Below, piece by piece: positions 34,152 through 45,545 of a DNA stretch of 64,000 nucleotides. The notes under the pieces were generated by a model. That model made no database searches and was not told the DNA's origin. It worked only from the letters and a program-made list of their open reading frames with translations. A program made the translations under genes and the position numbers. Location of the stretch: positions 168,037,501 through 168,101,500 of the forward strand of contig CM057456.1 of assembly GCA_016271365.2 (NCBI GenBank). The letters run 5' to 3'. Every line of letters starts with the position of its first letter. Position 1 is the stretch's first letter. The DNA is from Neoceratodus forsteri. Lineage: Eukaryota > Chordata > Ceratodontiformes > Ceratodontidae.

Positions 34152-36350
34152 GTTTTTAATAATGCCTTTTCCAATCTGAGCTGTGTCCTCCCCCTGGACT
34201 TCTATGAGGATAACCCCCCTACTCCTACACACAGTACTGAAGAGGGATCAGCAGTTTATCCACCTTTCTACTTTAGGCAGTTTTCTTTGTCAACAGCTAG
34301 AAAATACATAAGCAAGGTACTTGGGAAGTCTAGAACTAGTGGGGACTCACCGTATCTAAAGGTTCTCTCTCCACAGCCTGGTGGCATTGAGGGTTGAGGC
34401 GCTGGATGCCTCACCTCACTCCATACTGGCAACCTGGGTTCGGGAATGAGCCTGGGTCATCGGGGGTCAGCAGGGAAGGACTAGGATTGAGCGTCCGATG
34501 AAAGCTCTCCTAGTCCTGGGGAAAGGGGTGGGTGTGCACTGTACTCTGGCGGTCCCTGGGGATGCCCGGAGGAACTGCAGTGGCGTGGGTGCTCAGCGGG
34601 GGGGAGCACAGCAGATATCTGCACACTGTGCACGGATGTCATTGCACGTCCGTACTCCCATTGGGAGGAAAAGGGTAAAGGCAGCATGGTCCACGGCAGC
34701 TTGATAGCCACTAGCTTCACCGGCTGACAATGCCTGAAAAAGGCATGTGCTGGTATTGGATCCTCCCCGGGCACGGGGGCTTAAGGGGGGAGCCCCTCTT
34801 GATGGTTGTAGCTGCATATGCCAGCTGGGCACATCGGCTTCGGGGTTAGAGGTGAAGGTAGGAGTGGTGGCAGGATGTACAGCAGGACTGTGGCAGCAAG
34901 GTGAGAAATAGAGATGCAATAAAAAAAATAAAGGTTCTCTCTCTCACACTAGACAAACTGCTTATACCCATTACTAAGATTATCAACCTCTATCTGATTC
35001 TGGCACAATTTCCTCTAATTTAGAAGTCTGCTCTGGTCACCCCTGTTCACAAAAGTGGGGATCGGGCCCTACATACAAATTATAGGCCCATTTCAATTCT
35101 CCCTCCTTCATCTAAATCACTTGAGCATATAGTGGCCAACCAGCTGATGGATTACCTCAAAAATTACACTATCCAATGCCTGCAGCAACACGGGTTCCGC
35201 AATGGACATAGCACCACCACAGCTTTATTATAATTCACCGGTTTCATTCATCAAACACTAGACAAAGGCAACCTAGTGGGTACGGCCTTCATAGACCTAA
35301 CAAAGGCCTTTGATACCATTCACCACGCTCTTCTTCTCAGGCAATTTACCTCTATTGGTCTCTCCCCCAATGTGCTACATTGGTCTAAGAATTACTTGGA
35401 TGGTCGCTCCCAACAGGTGAAAATTTCAAATGTAACCTCGGACAAGCAGCTGGTTCACCCTGGAGTGCCCCAGGGCTCTATACTAGAGCCTTTACTTTTC
35501 AGCATCTTCCTTAATAATCTTCCCCCAGGCCTGCCACCAATGGATCCTCCTGCACACGTATGATGCTGTCATCTTTACTAGCAGCCCTGACCCTCTGAAA
35601 CTGGAATGACAACTACAGCATAGTTTTAAAGATGTAGAGGACTGGTTTAACTGCCACAAATTGATCCTGAACTACAAAAAAATAAAGATAATGTTGTTCA
35701 GTGGATACTGCAGTAAACCCAGATCTCAACCCCTCCCCATCAGAAATTACATGAGAATTCCTCTTGAACAAGTCCAACATTTTAAGTAGCTGTGTGTTAT
35801 CCTGGACTGTACACTTTCTTATTCACAGCACATTGATAATGTTGCTTGTGCTGTCATCACCAAGACTGGATTGCTCCACCATCACAAATACTGCTTAACA
35901 CCTGATGCCCTCAGAACTGCAATTACCAGCTCTGTTCTTCCCATGGTCGACTATGGCCTGGTCATCTATGGTGCAGCTACAACTTTCTCACTCTATAGAA
36001 TATCCATTGCCTTAAATAAGGTGTGCAGACTTCTCACTGGTGCTGCACACCTCACCCATTCATGTGACCTGTATGCTCAAACAGGATGGCTTCAATTAAG
36101 TAGATGGATACACTACCAAATGTACTTGCTTGCAAAAAAAGCACTTCTTGGACTCTTACCACCTGGAATCATTGACCTCCTTAGCCCTCACTCCAATTCC
36201 CAGTGCACCCGCAGCTCAGCTCACCAGTCTTTGTATGTACCCAGGTACCGGACATCTCAAGGGCAGCTCTCAATTGCATACAGAGCACCATTTGGGTTCA
36301 ATGCACTTCCTAAAGAAATCTCATCAATACCAAAACTAGGTCCATTCTAG
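34152..36350 (+). pseudogene. L2-like copy 1 ORF2: reverse transcriptase, decayed
   Basis: Blocks: KVLGKSRTSGDSPYLK (before the insertion), VTPVHKSGDRALHTNYRPIS (35040), HGFRNGHSTTTALL (35190), TAFIDLTKAFDTIHHALLL (35282) and GVPQGSILEPLLFSIFL (35465). In the catalytic box copy 2 reads LLYADDAV, but this copy reads LLHTYDAV, so Tyr and the first Asp are both lost. A frameshift precedes it. The C-terminal block 35871-36350 (HHHKYCLTPDALRT to PKEISSIPKLGPF) is open. The loss of the catalytic Asp makes the enzyme dead independent of frameshifts. Confidence 0.85.
34371..34928 (+). mobile_element. SINE-like retroposon, 558 bp, perfect 14-bp TSD
   Basis: It is flanked by identical TAAAGGTTCTCTCT (34357-34370 and 34929-34942) and ends in AATAAAAAAAA before the right repeat. 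It is GC-rich in an AT-rich region. The 5' 80 bp has tRNA-like elements: an A-box-like TGGCATTGAGGG (34382) and a B-box-like GGTTCGGGAA (34437), about 55 bp apart. The latter departs from the consensus GGTTCGANNCC. No protein. A long duplication plus A-rich end is the signature of LINE-mediated insertion. A related core appears at 58012-58205. Confidence 0.75.
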
Positions 36351-36777
36351 CTCAAGCTCCACCAGCACCTCATGGAAAACAGTTCCTGCAACTGTTTCAC
36401 TGAAATCCTACCATTCGTATGTTTCAACCTCTTAACCCCACTTTTTTCCTCTTTCTCTACACCTCATAGCACTACTTTCCCTTTGCTCAACTCTCCTACC
36501 CTTGCTCTCCTTACCCATCCCCATCCACCCCCTCCACCCCCCCAGCCCACCACCACTCCTAGAACCCCAGCCACTACTTATAACCCCACAATTCTGACAA
36601 AGCATGCTGGCTGCTGCTCCTTATTTCTTCCCTAGCTCCTTTCACCCTGTGTCACCCTGTGTCAGTCTCCGATTCTATTTAGTTTTAGATATAAAGTGTG
36701 TTCCATTGCTTGTTTTTGAAACCTGTCATTGTCTTACCACCTTTGCATGTTTGTTTAATCTTTCCCACTGATGTGGA

Positions 36778-36809
36778 ACCTTTGTAAAAGAGCACCTGTG
36801 CTCAAAGGT
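36778..36809 (+). other. Conserved 3'-terminal hairpin of the L2-like family
   Basis: ACCTTTG-taaaa-GAGCAC-ct-GTGCTC-AAAGGT folds into two stacked stems just before the (AAAT)n tail. Equivalent sequence is found near the 3' ends of copies 2 (38231-38268), 3 (46188-46224) and 4 (57883-57916). The 3' end is the part of a LINE RNA that its own RT recognises (family knowledge), so conservation here is expected. Confidence 0.7.
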
Positions 36810-36895
36810 ATTGTAATCCGAAATAAATAAATAAATAAATAAAATATTAAGAAGCTAATGCTAAAGTCATGCCTTCACTTGTATCCATATTGTTA

Positions 36896-38205
36896 GGTAA
36901 GATAAGACAATTTTATTTATAAAGTACACATTCCTAAGGGCTCAGGGCCCTGTACATAATTTACAATTATAAGACAACCTTCATAAAAGACAAAACATAG
37001 TAAGAAAGAATGAATAGCAACCATTAAAATATCTATGCTATTTTTGATCTAAACACTCACTAGCTGGGGAAGGCTTGCTCAAATAGATAAGTTTTGAGTA
37101 ATCTTTTAAAGATCTCAACTGTGCCAGCAGAGTAGATACTCCCCAGGAGGGAATTCCACAACACTGGAGCCACTGTCTCCACTGACTGTCTCAAATGGGA
37201 TGAGGGAAAAATAAGTAGGCCAGTGTCACTGAAGCAGAGAGGTCAGTTTGGGAGGTAAGAAGCCAGCAGATATTTCAAGTAGTCAGGTCCCAAACCACTC
37301 TGGGACATGCATGTCAACAAACATATCAGAAGATTAAGTGCCATTGCAAAGACAATCAGTGCAGCACATGCAGAACTGGTGTGATATGATCCCTGTGAGA
37401 AGTTTCCATCACTAGTTGAGCTGCAGCATTCTGGACCAGTTGCTGGTGTCGCATTAAACCTACAGATAGCCCTAATTAGAAAGAGTTACAGTAGTTCCAC
37501 CTAGAGGTGATGAAAGCATGAACAGTCATTACCAGGTCAGCAGGAGCCAGATGCAGTTTGATTCTGGCAATATTTTGAAGATGATAAAAGCCTGATTGGA
37601 CCACCACGGGCACCTGCTGTTCTAGTGTCAGCATGTGGTCCAAACTGAGCCCAAGATTCTTATCTGCATCAAGAGCAACAAGAGGCTGGCCATCCAACAC
37701 AGGAAAGGTTACTGCATCTCCTATCACTGCTGCACCCCCTCAACTTGGCTTGATCTGCATGACCTCTGTTTTTTCTGTGTTGAGACATAACCAGTTTCAG
37801 GCCATCCAGTCATTGGCAGGATATTGCCACAGCACCGAGTCCACCTGTTTCCTGCTGGGAGAACAAAACAAATACAGCTGGGTATCATCTGCATAACAGT
37901 GAAACAAAACCATGTATCATTTGATGATCTCCCCCATGGCAACATGTACACAGAAAACAGCACAGGAGCAAGGACTGAGCCTTGAGGGACCCCACAGGAG
38001 AGTGCAGAAAACCCAGAGATAAAATTTACTAGGACAACCTGCTGTATTCTCCCAGTTATGCAGGATTCAAACCAGTGCAAAATGGTGCTGGTGAGATCCA
38101 CATAGGTCCTCAGGCAATTCAACAGCACCCCGTGGTTGACTGTTAAATGCTAATGAGAGATTGAGAAAGACCAAGATGGAACAAAGTCCTTTATCCCTTG
38201 CCAGG
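36896..38205 (-). mobile_element. L2 LINE, 3' part (5' part at 45578-45960)
   Basis: On the minus strand it carries RT from SILVFLNLSLAFN and VNHGVLLNCLRTY, through CGVPQGSVLAPVLFSVYMLP, a YADDTQLYL-type box in a shifted frame near 37895-37870, to SGFYHLQNIARIKLHLAPAD and HAFITSRWNYCNS. These are canonical L2 motifs. The 3' UTR ends near 36896 with GGGCTCAGG-TTCCTAAGG-type sequence. The upstream RT fingers lie beyond L2-like copy 2, at 45578 onward. Confidence 0.85.
37476..38150 (-). pseudogene. L2 reverse transcriptase palm to thumb, decayed
   Basis: Two frames: 38128-37724 (motif B CGVPQGSVLAPVLF, then a frameshift before the catalytic box) and 37727-37476 (DADKNLGLSLDHMLTLEQQV, the L2 thumb). 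The shift between them and loss of the downstream C-terminus make it a pseudogene. Confidence 0.82.
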
Positions 38206-38709
38206 ACTTATTTATTTATTTGTATTTCGGACGACAACTTTGAGTCGAGGGCTCTTTTACAAAGGTTCCACCTCTAGGCAATAAGGACAATAAGGTACAA
38301 AACATAACATAACATGATCATTACAATGGAACTTTTACAAAAAAAAAAGACAAGTAAGGTTACAATAATAGCAGTCAAACGCATTGTCAAGGAATTGTGT
38401 TGCGAGTTAATTATACAGTACAAGTCATAGGCAGCTCAGTGACGCTTTGTTATTTGTGAGTTAGTGGGAAAAGAGAAAGAAGAGTGATGGTGAGGGGGTG
38501 GTATGGGAGAGAGAGAGGGAGGAGGGGAGAAATGGGAAGGGCATTGCATTGGGTATGTGATAGATGGGAAACAGCAAGGGAGGAGGAAAGGGGGGGGATG
38601 AAAAAGAAAAGGAGACAGATTCATCCTATACCCCTTAGTGGGGGGTAGGAAAGGAGGAGGAGCTGAGGCAGTGAGGAGGGATGCTTGAGGGTAGTATGCC
38701 TGGAGGGGA

Positions 38710-40240
38710 TTATAAGAAGCAATCACAGAAGGCACTAGCCACAAGATGATGATGCAGTTTACCCTTAAAAGCACCAATTGTGGCAATGTTGGAGATTTCT
38801 GTAGGTAGCAAGTTGAACCAGGTGGAGGCTCCGACAAGGTAAGAATGCTGAGCTTGAGAGGTCTGACAGCGAGATATTGTAAAGGTTAGACTGTCCGAAC
38901 TTCTAGTTAGGTGGTGGACATGCTGCAGGGTCAATATTGATTGGACTCCAGGGGGCATGAGGCCCAGTGTTGTCTTCTTAGCTAGGTTGCAGGTCTGGTA
39001 CTTTAGCCTGCCGGATAGCTGGAGCCAGTTAGCCTGCTCGTAAATGTCACATGTGTGAGAAAGGCGGTCAGCTGAAATATGGAGTCTACATGCCTTTTTA
39101 AGGGCTGTAGCTATGTGCCAGAGTGCAGTATCAGTAGCGGATCCATAGATAATGAGCCTGTAGTCAATAGTTGAGATAACAGAGCTCTGGATAGTGAGGT
39201 TCAAGGCTTCAGCCATTAGGCAATGCTTTTGTTTATGTAGTAGACCTATAAGGGAGTTCACAGTTTTAGCAATATTGTCATTGTGTTTGGTATACGACAG
39301 GGAGCAGTCAAGAGTCAGGCCCAGATATTTAAACATATCCACCTGCTCAAGAGCGACACCTTCATGGTTGTTAATTACGAGCTCATGGTCCTTGTACTTA
39401 TTGTGGGTTCCATGGAACAACATTGTTTTAGTTTTTTTGTGGTTAAGGATGAGTTTGTGTGAGCAAACCAAGTCTTCCATTTCTGGGAAACTTTTCTGTA
39501 GTTGAGACTGAAGGGAGGTGGGGTCGGTGTGGCAAGTGAAGATTACTGCATCATCTGCATACAGTAACATTCTGTCATGGCAGGAGGCAGGGAGATTGTT
39601 CAGGAATATGCTGAATAACAAGGGGCCCAGGATAGAACCTTGGGGTACTCCAGAGTGGATTGGTAGGGATGATGAGAGGAATTCACCAATCCTGACCTGT
39701 TGGGTCCGGTTACAGAGGCAGCTTTGAAACCAGCTGGTAGTTTCACTTGAAAGACCAAGGAGGGATAATTGTTTGAGGAGAATGGAGTGACTGACAGTGT
39801 CAAATGCCTTAGTCAGGTCAATAAAAGAGGTGCCGACTAACTGGCCCTTATCAAGTGCATGATGGATATGTGTAGTGAATTCGAGGCGTGCCATGGTAGT
39901 GCTGTGCCCTTTGCGGAAGCCATGCTGCTGGGAACACTGCAGGCTATATTTTACAAGGTACTCCATGAGCTGATCAGCTTCTATCCGTTCCAATGCTTTG
40001 GATAGAGGAGGGAGGATGGATATAGGCCTGTAGTTGCTCATGAGAGTCTTGTCACCACTTTTATGGACTGGAGTCACCACTGCCAGTTTCCTCTTTTGGG
40101 GGAACTGGGAGAGCATGAGGGAACAGTTGAGGATTTTGGTTAGTGGGAGCAGGATTTCATCAATTGTGAGGGTGAGAAGTTTCATATCCAGTGAATCGCC
40201 ACTGACCCTAGACTTTCCAAGCACTTTAAGAATGTATTTT
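38710..40240 (-). CDS. Reverse transcriptase ORF of L2-like copy 2 (504 codons open)
   Basis: The best preserved coding stretch in the window: 504 codons without a stop. In order: KSRVSGDS, VTPVHKSGDKTLMSNYRPIS, HGFRKGHSTTMARLEFTTHI, GTSFIDLTKAFDTVSHSILL (motif A), SGVPQGSILGPLLFSIFL (motif B), LLYADDAVIF (motif C, intact), HKLILNHKKTKTML, FKYLGLTLDCSLSY, and the C-terminal domain to LVASAFCDCFL. The methionine start is artificial: the true ORF2 begins upstream in the endonuclease, cut off by CR1-I. It represents a partial ORF that has kept its catalytic residues. Confidence 0.85.
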
Positions 40241-43067
40241 TTACATAGCTACATAGATACATAGACAGTGTCGGCAGATAAGGGCCTATGGCCCACCCAG
40301 TCTGCCCATTTGAGCTTGTGAGTTCAGTTTGTTTTCCTAGAAGTCTGTTGCCCCTTGCCCCTGACCTCCAGAATTCCTTTATGTCTATCCCATGCATTCT
40401 TAAATCCTGGATTGTTTCAGCCCCCACCACTTCCTCTGGCAGGGTGTTCCACTTGTCCACCACCCGCTCTGTGAAGAAATTCTTTCTCATGTTTCCTCTG
40501 AATCGCCTCCCTCCAACTTCATCCCATGCCCTCTAGTCCTGGAACATCTTTTTCGCTTAAAATAGTGTTTTCCTGCACCCTGGTCCTCCCTGTAAGATAC
40601 TTGTATGTCTCTATCATATCCCCTCTCTCCCTCCTCTCCTCCAGGGAGTACATGTTCAGTTCCTTCAACCTGTCTTCATAGGACTTGTGATGCAATCCCT
40701 GCACCATCTTTGTTGCCCTCCTCTGAACCTTCTCTACCCTGTCTATGTCCTTACGAAGGTATGGTCTCCAGAACTGTACACTGTACTCCAGGTGGGGCCT
40801 CACTAATGTCTTGTATAGCGGAATTATGACCTCCCTTTTCCTGCTGGTGATGCCCCTGCCTATACATCCCAGCATCCTATTTGCTTTACCTGCTGCCTTG
40901 TCACACTGTTTCCCTACCTTGAGGTCATCAGAGATGACAACCCCAAGATCCCTTTCCTGCTTGGTGCACGCTATATCCTCACCCCCCAACTGATATATTG
41001 TGCCAGGGTTTTTGTGCCCCATATGCATTATCTTGCACTTCTTTGCATTGAATTTCAACTGCCAAACCCCTGACCATTCTTCAAGTTTCTGCAGGTCCTT
41101 CTCATTCTGTCTACACCCTCTGGTGTGTCTACTCTGTTACAGAGCTTTGTGTCATCAGCGAACAGTGAAATTCTGCCTTCTAGGTCCTGGCGCATGTCAC
41201 TGATGAAGATGTTGAATAGGACCCGTCCCAGCACTGATCCCTGTGGTACCCCACTGGTCACTCTTCCCTCTGTGGAGTGACAGCCATTACCACCACCCTC
41301 TGTGTCCTGCCACCCAGCCAGTTACCTACCCACCACACTACTGTCCTGCCCACACCCATATTCCTCAGTTTGTGTAATAGTCTTCTGTGTGCACAGTGTC
41401 AAGGCCTTGCTGAAGTCCAGATAAGCCATGTCCACTGCCCTCCCCTGATCCACCTCCCTAGTCACCAAGTCAAAAATTCAACGAGGTTGGTCTGACATGA
41501 CCTCCCCTGGTGAAACCATGCTGCCTTGGGTCCTGTAGTCCATTGACAACCAGATGTTCCACCAACCTCTCCTTCAGTAGTGCTTCCATGATCTTCCCAC
41601 TACCGAGGTGAGGCTGACTGGTCTGTAGTTCCCTGCTTCCTCTTTGTTCCCACTTTTGTATAAGGGGACTACATCTGCTGTCCTCCAGTCTGTGGGTACC
41701 TCCCTGTTTCCAGTGATCAGCAAACAGGATAGCCAGAGGTTCAGCCACCACCTCTCTTAATTCTTTAAGGACCCTAAATCCCATCTGGCCCCATTGCTTT
41801 ATCAACTCTTATTACTCCCAGTTCCTTAGGACCCTTCTCGTGTAAAGGGACTTGTGTCCATTCCTGCACCATTCTCACCCTTGTACTCCTTCAGACCCAT
41901 TACTCTCTCTCTTCCTCAGTAAAGACTGAGCAGAAATACCTGTTCAATATGTCAGCTTTACTGTTGTCATCCTCTATGCGCCCCCATCTCCTCCCCTTCA
42001 GTCTCACTATCCCTCCTTTGTTTTCTTTTTCACTTATGTACCTGTAAAGGTTTTGTCCCTACCCACTGATTTTGCAATGTGTTCTTCTGTCTGAGCTTTG
42101 GCTTCCTTACTGACCTCCCTGCCTCCCTTTGCTTCTCCTGGTACTTCTCCCTATCCCTTCTGCCTGTGTCTTTTTTATTGCCTGAATGCAATCTTTGGCT
42201 TTCACTTTCTTTGCTACCTCTTTGGAAAACCATAATGGTCTCCTCTTCCTTTTCCTCTTGCTAACCTGCTTAATGCATAATTCTGTTGTTCTTGTAATCC
42301 CCATTTTAAATACTGCCCACTGTTCCTCAACCCCTGATTCCTGTCCCATTCCCTTAATGCCTCTTTCAAGTATCTCCCCATTTTCCCAAAGTCTGCCCCC
42401 CTAAAATCCAGGATACGTGTTTTTGTGTGGTTTGTTCTGCTCTTTCTGTGATTTCAAACCACAATGACTGGTGGTCACTGTTTCCCAGGTGCTCCCCACT
42501 GTTACCCCATCACACTGTCCCTGTTTGTGAGCACAAGGTCCAGTATTGCCTTCTGCCGAGTTGGTTCCATGACCAGTTGCTTGAGGAAGGCACCCTGAAG
42601 GAGTCCAGGATAAATCTGCTCCTAGTTGATGCTGCTGCTGGGATACTCCAGTCCACGTCGGGAATATTGAAGTCTCCAACCAGTACTACCTCACCCTTGT
42701 CTGCCATCCTTTGGATGGCTAGCATCAGCTCCCTATCTGTTTCTTCCTCCTGGGCTGGTGGTCTACAGACCACACCTGTGCAGATGGCTGTCCCCATTTT
42801 CCTTTCCAGCTTAACCCACAGTATCTCTCCCCCATGTTGTTCCTCCTGGATCTCTGTGGCCCTTATGTCATTTTCACATAGTGCCACTCCTCCCTTCCTG
42901 CCTGCTCTGTCTCTTCTGAATATGTTGTAGCCAGGTATGGTCATCTCCCAGTCGTGGTTATCATTACACCAGGTTTCAGTGATGGCCACAATGTCAAGGT
43001 CTGACTGTACCATGACAGCCTCCAGATCTTCCATCTTGTTGCTAAGGCTCCTGGCATTTGCACACAT
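40182..43067 (-). pseudogene. CR1-I ORF2: APE endonuclease and reverse transcriptase, decayed
   Basis: The endonuclease (43067-42510) has ANARSLSNKMEDLEAVM, VAITETW (catalytic Glu) and VVLVGDFNIPDVDWSIP. The SDH end is decayed near 42470. The linker (42349-42107) has TTELCIKQVSKRKRKRRPLW. Fingers are at 41805-41470. The palm (41261-41055) has SGVPQGSVLGRVLFNIFISD and SLFADDTKLC with both aspartates. The C-terminus (41058-40519) is open over 179 codons (KKCKIMHMGHKNPGTIYQLG to RGDMIETYKYLTG), ending in ERVVDKWNTLPEEVVGAE (40490). Frameshifts occur between blocks. Confidence 0.86.
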
Positions 43068-44370
43068 GGCTTTCCATTATTTGACCTCCCTAGACTGTTT
43101 CACTGTTCTTCTCCAGCCCCTTCCTTGGTTGTCATTTATCCGTGGTTCTCCTTGCTGTCTGCCCTTCTGCTGAATTTTGCCCCTTTTCTGCTTATCCACC
43201 TCTTGGGCACTAATCTCCATCTTTTGCACACTGCTTTGCAGAGATAGCCACTCCTTTGGTTCACTGGTTCCACTGCTAGCTGTGGGGGGTGAGCAAGTAG
43301 GTACCCTCCTTGCTGGCCTGTCACCCCCCTTTGCTAGTTTAAATGCTTGTCAATGTAGCATTTAAACTTATCATTGAGTGCTTGGATTCCCCTCCAGGAT
43401 GGATGCAGGCCGTAAGGCTTGAACAAACCTCCATCCCTCCAGGTGGATCCCCAGTCACCAATGAATCCAAACCCTTCCACACAGCACCAGTTCTTCAACC
43501 ATGAGTTAAAGTTCCTGGTGCATGCACTCCTATGCTCTCCCTTGCCTCTCACAGGTAGTACTTCTGAGAAAGTGACAGAAGTAACTACTTGCTTGAGACC
43601 CCTCCCCAGTTTCCTAAACTCTTCCTGAACTTCCTTTGGCTCCCCATTTGCTAGGTCATTAGTACCTAGCTGGATAATGACATCCAGCTCACCCTCCGTC
43701 TTGCCTTCCCAGTGTTCCCAGGATCTTCCTTCCATCCCTCCATGCAGTAGCACCTGGTGGCACCTCACCTCCCTGTCCTCCTCCTCCTGTGTTCTAGCTG
43801 GATCCCTCTTATGATGGAGTCCCCCACCAGGATTCACTTCCTCCTCCTCTGGGGTCCACTGCTTTCCCCGCTGAGGTCACCTCCTTGGCTAACCTCCACA
43901 TCCTTTCCTTCCACTTCTCTGGGTACCTCTATTTGGTTGTCCTCATTTGCCAGTGTGGCATATGAGTTCTTGAGTGGAATAGGATCTGGGATGTGCCTCT
44001 GCCTAACTGCTCTAACCCTCCCTGAGCCCACTGTCATCCAAGTGCTCCTCATTCTCGGCATCCTTTGAGGCAGTGGCATTGGACTGGGTGGTCCCTGGAT
44101 AGGGGTGATGGTACTCCTGACCCAGTTTACTTCTGCTCTGAGTCTGGCTACCTCATCCCGCAGTCCAGAGAGATGCATGCAGATAGGGCAGCACCTCAGT
44201 GTCCAGAAGGTCTGCCTGAATATGGCTGCCCCACAGCCACTGCATTGCACCACTCCCCATATTATACTGCAATTCCACTACTTGTCTGCTACTGAAGCTC
44301 TCCTAGTTCCCTTTTTATTAATTTACTGTACTAAAAATCCTGCCACTGATCCTCAGATAATTTTTTTTTT
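40244..44370 (-). mobile_element. CR1-I: longest CR1 copy, about 4.1 kb, inside L2-like copy 2
   Basis: The 3' tail is catagctacatagatacatag at 40244. It carries RT, endonuclease, ORF1 esterase and ORF1 N-terminal zinc finger, reaching a T-rich stretch at 44350-44390 where L2-like sequence resumes. The junction at 44370 is uncertain by about 20 bp, and no clear target duplication is visible. It interrupts the L2-like ORF2 between FHFKAIPESLAS and KKYILKVLGKS. It may be nearly full length. Confidence 0.85.
43334..44253 (-). pseudogene. CR1-I ORF1: zinc finger, coiled coil and SGNH esterase
   Basis: The N-terminal frame 44253-43834 has a CxxC zinc-binding cluster (CSGCGAAIFRQTFWTLRCCP with ICMHLSGL), followed by a leucine-zipper-like helix (LRDEVARLRAEV). 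The esterase follows: the Ser block GDSII is readable near 43825 in another frame, VIIQLGTNDLANGEP contains the Asn block, and the His block reads PYGLHPS. CR1-B has HDGLHLS there, so the catalytic Asp is Tyr in this copy. CR1 ORF1 proteins combine such zinc fingers with an esterase (family knowledge). Frameshifts near 43835 break the frame. The stop at 43334 is followed by ORF2 after about 250 bp. Confidence 0.78.
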
Positions 44371-44389
44371 TTTAAAGAAAAAGAAATCT

Positions 44390-45540
44390 AGGCTAGCTAG
44401 GCTTTCCGGGATTGCTTTGAAATGGAAAGGAGGGTGCCCTGGTGGCAAACCTGAACTAACAGGAGCTGAGTTGACTGCAGTGGGATCAAAAATGTAAGGG
44501 GGTAGCACATGACTAAGGTCAGCAAAAGTGGTGTTAAATGCATTTGCAATGATTACATGGTCAAGAGTGATGGTACCATCTATGTTCAACATTGTAGGTG
44601 TTGTTTTGGGATCCTTTCCAGTCACCTCAGCAAAGTTACGCAAGAATTTACTCCCGTCATTCCAGGTGCTGGCTAAGGCGTTCCTGTAATAGTTAGCCTT
44701 CTCATGGCGGATTGCTCTGGTACATGCGTTCCTTGCTATATTGTAGGCCTGGATATCAGTCTGGGTGCCAGTAGCCTTAGCACGATACCAGAGCTGGTCT
44801 CGAGATTTCATTTGTGTAAGGAGACCTAGTGTCATCCATGGGTTATTGACACCCTTGATCTTACGCTTCTTGAATGGAGCATGAACATCGCAGGCTGAGT
44901 TGAAACTGGTGATAAAGTATTCAAGTGATGTGTCTACGTCGGGGGCTATATCAATTGGTGACCAGTCATGTTCACAAAGGAGTGTTTTAAGTGACTCAAG
45001 ATGACCGGGGGTCAGCATTCTCCTGTTAATAATTTTGGGGGGGAGTTTGGTATATTTGTTGGTCTAGATACACAAGATAGGGGAATGATCACTTAAGGAG
45101 TCTGGGAGGAAGGTTACTTCGGAGATGTGCTCTGGACGATTAGTTAGCACCCAGTCTAGAAGTGTACATGTCCCTGTTCTGTAGTTTACTCTAGTAGGTG
45201 ATTTGACCATTTGTGAGAAGTTAGCAGCAGCTAGGGCATACTTATAACTATTAGAGCTGGAGGCCAGTCAGTTGATGTTGAAATCACCAAGCAGGATAAC
45301 TTCTGTATTCTGATCCAGGGAGCTGATACAGTCAAGGAGGGAGTGAAAGCCCAGATTGCTCAACTTGGGTGGTATATAGACAGTGACAACAGTCAGGATC
45401 TTGTTATGACTTCTGAGAAGCACTTTGGCAGCAAGGATTTTGATGTCATTTCCAGGGATGGGCACGGGCATGACATGACCCATGAGGGACTCTTTAAGGT
45501 AGAGGGCACAGCCTCCTCCTTTCTTGGTAAGTCTGTCCTG
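44390..45540 (-). pseudogene. L2-like copy 2 endonuclease C-terminus and EN-RT linker
   Basis: Endonuclease: VTVYIPPKLSNLGFHSLLDC and VILLGDFNIN (45483-45268), then a broken stretch with LPDSLSDHSPI (near 45090). The linker frame 45018-44350 is open for about 210 codons (PGHLESLKTLL, FKKRKIKGVNNPWMT, HEKANYYRNALASTWNDGSK, HPPFHFKAIPESLAS) and then runs into CR1-I. Loss of continuity through CR1-I inactivates the ORF. Confidence 0.82.
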
Positions 45541-45545
45541 TCTGA

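Larger units (their letters stand above)
34140..36844 (+). mobile_element. L2-like LINE copy 1, split by a SINE-like retroposon
   Basis: 5'-truncated in the EN-RT linker (NNAFSNLSCVLPLDFYEDNP near 34152). It carries the whole RT and C-terminus to about 36350, then a 3' UTR ending in a hairpin (36778-36809) and an (AAAT)n tail at 36823-36844. A 558-bp insertion with 14-bp duplications lies at 34371-34928. The family recurs as copies 2-4 on the minus strand. I call it L2-like because its RT has SGDS, HKSGD, LTKAFDT and GVPQGSILGPLLFS blocks related to the CR1/L2 group but distinct from the true L2 at 37 kb. Confidence 0.85.
38206..45545 (-). mobile_element. L2-like LINE copy 2, host of CR1-I, inserted into L2
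   Basis: Tail (TTTATTTATTTG) at 38206, conserved hairpin at 38231-38268, a long purine-rich 3' UTR, RT ORF at 40224-38710, then CR1-I (about 40244-44370). The EN-RT linker (45018-44390) and endonuclease to about 45540 follow. The RT of the L2 outside resumes at 45578, so this element lies inside the L2. Net length without CR1-I is about 3.2 kb, 5'-truncated within the endonuclease. Confidence 0.85.

Noticed and set aside
38440..38700. Purine-rich tract as possible regulatory element
   Set aside because: It lies in the 3' UTR of L2-like copy 2, and the same kind of tract occurs in copy 3.
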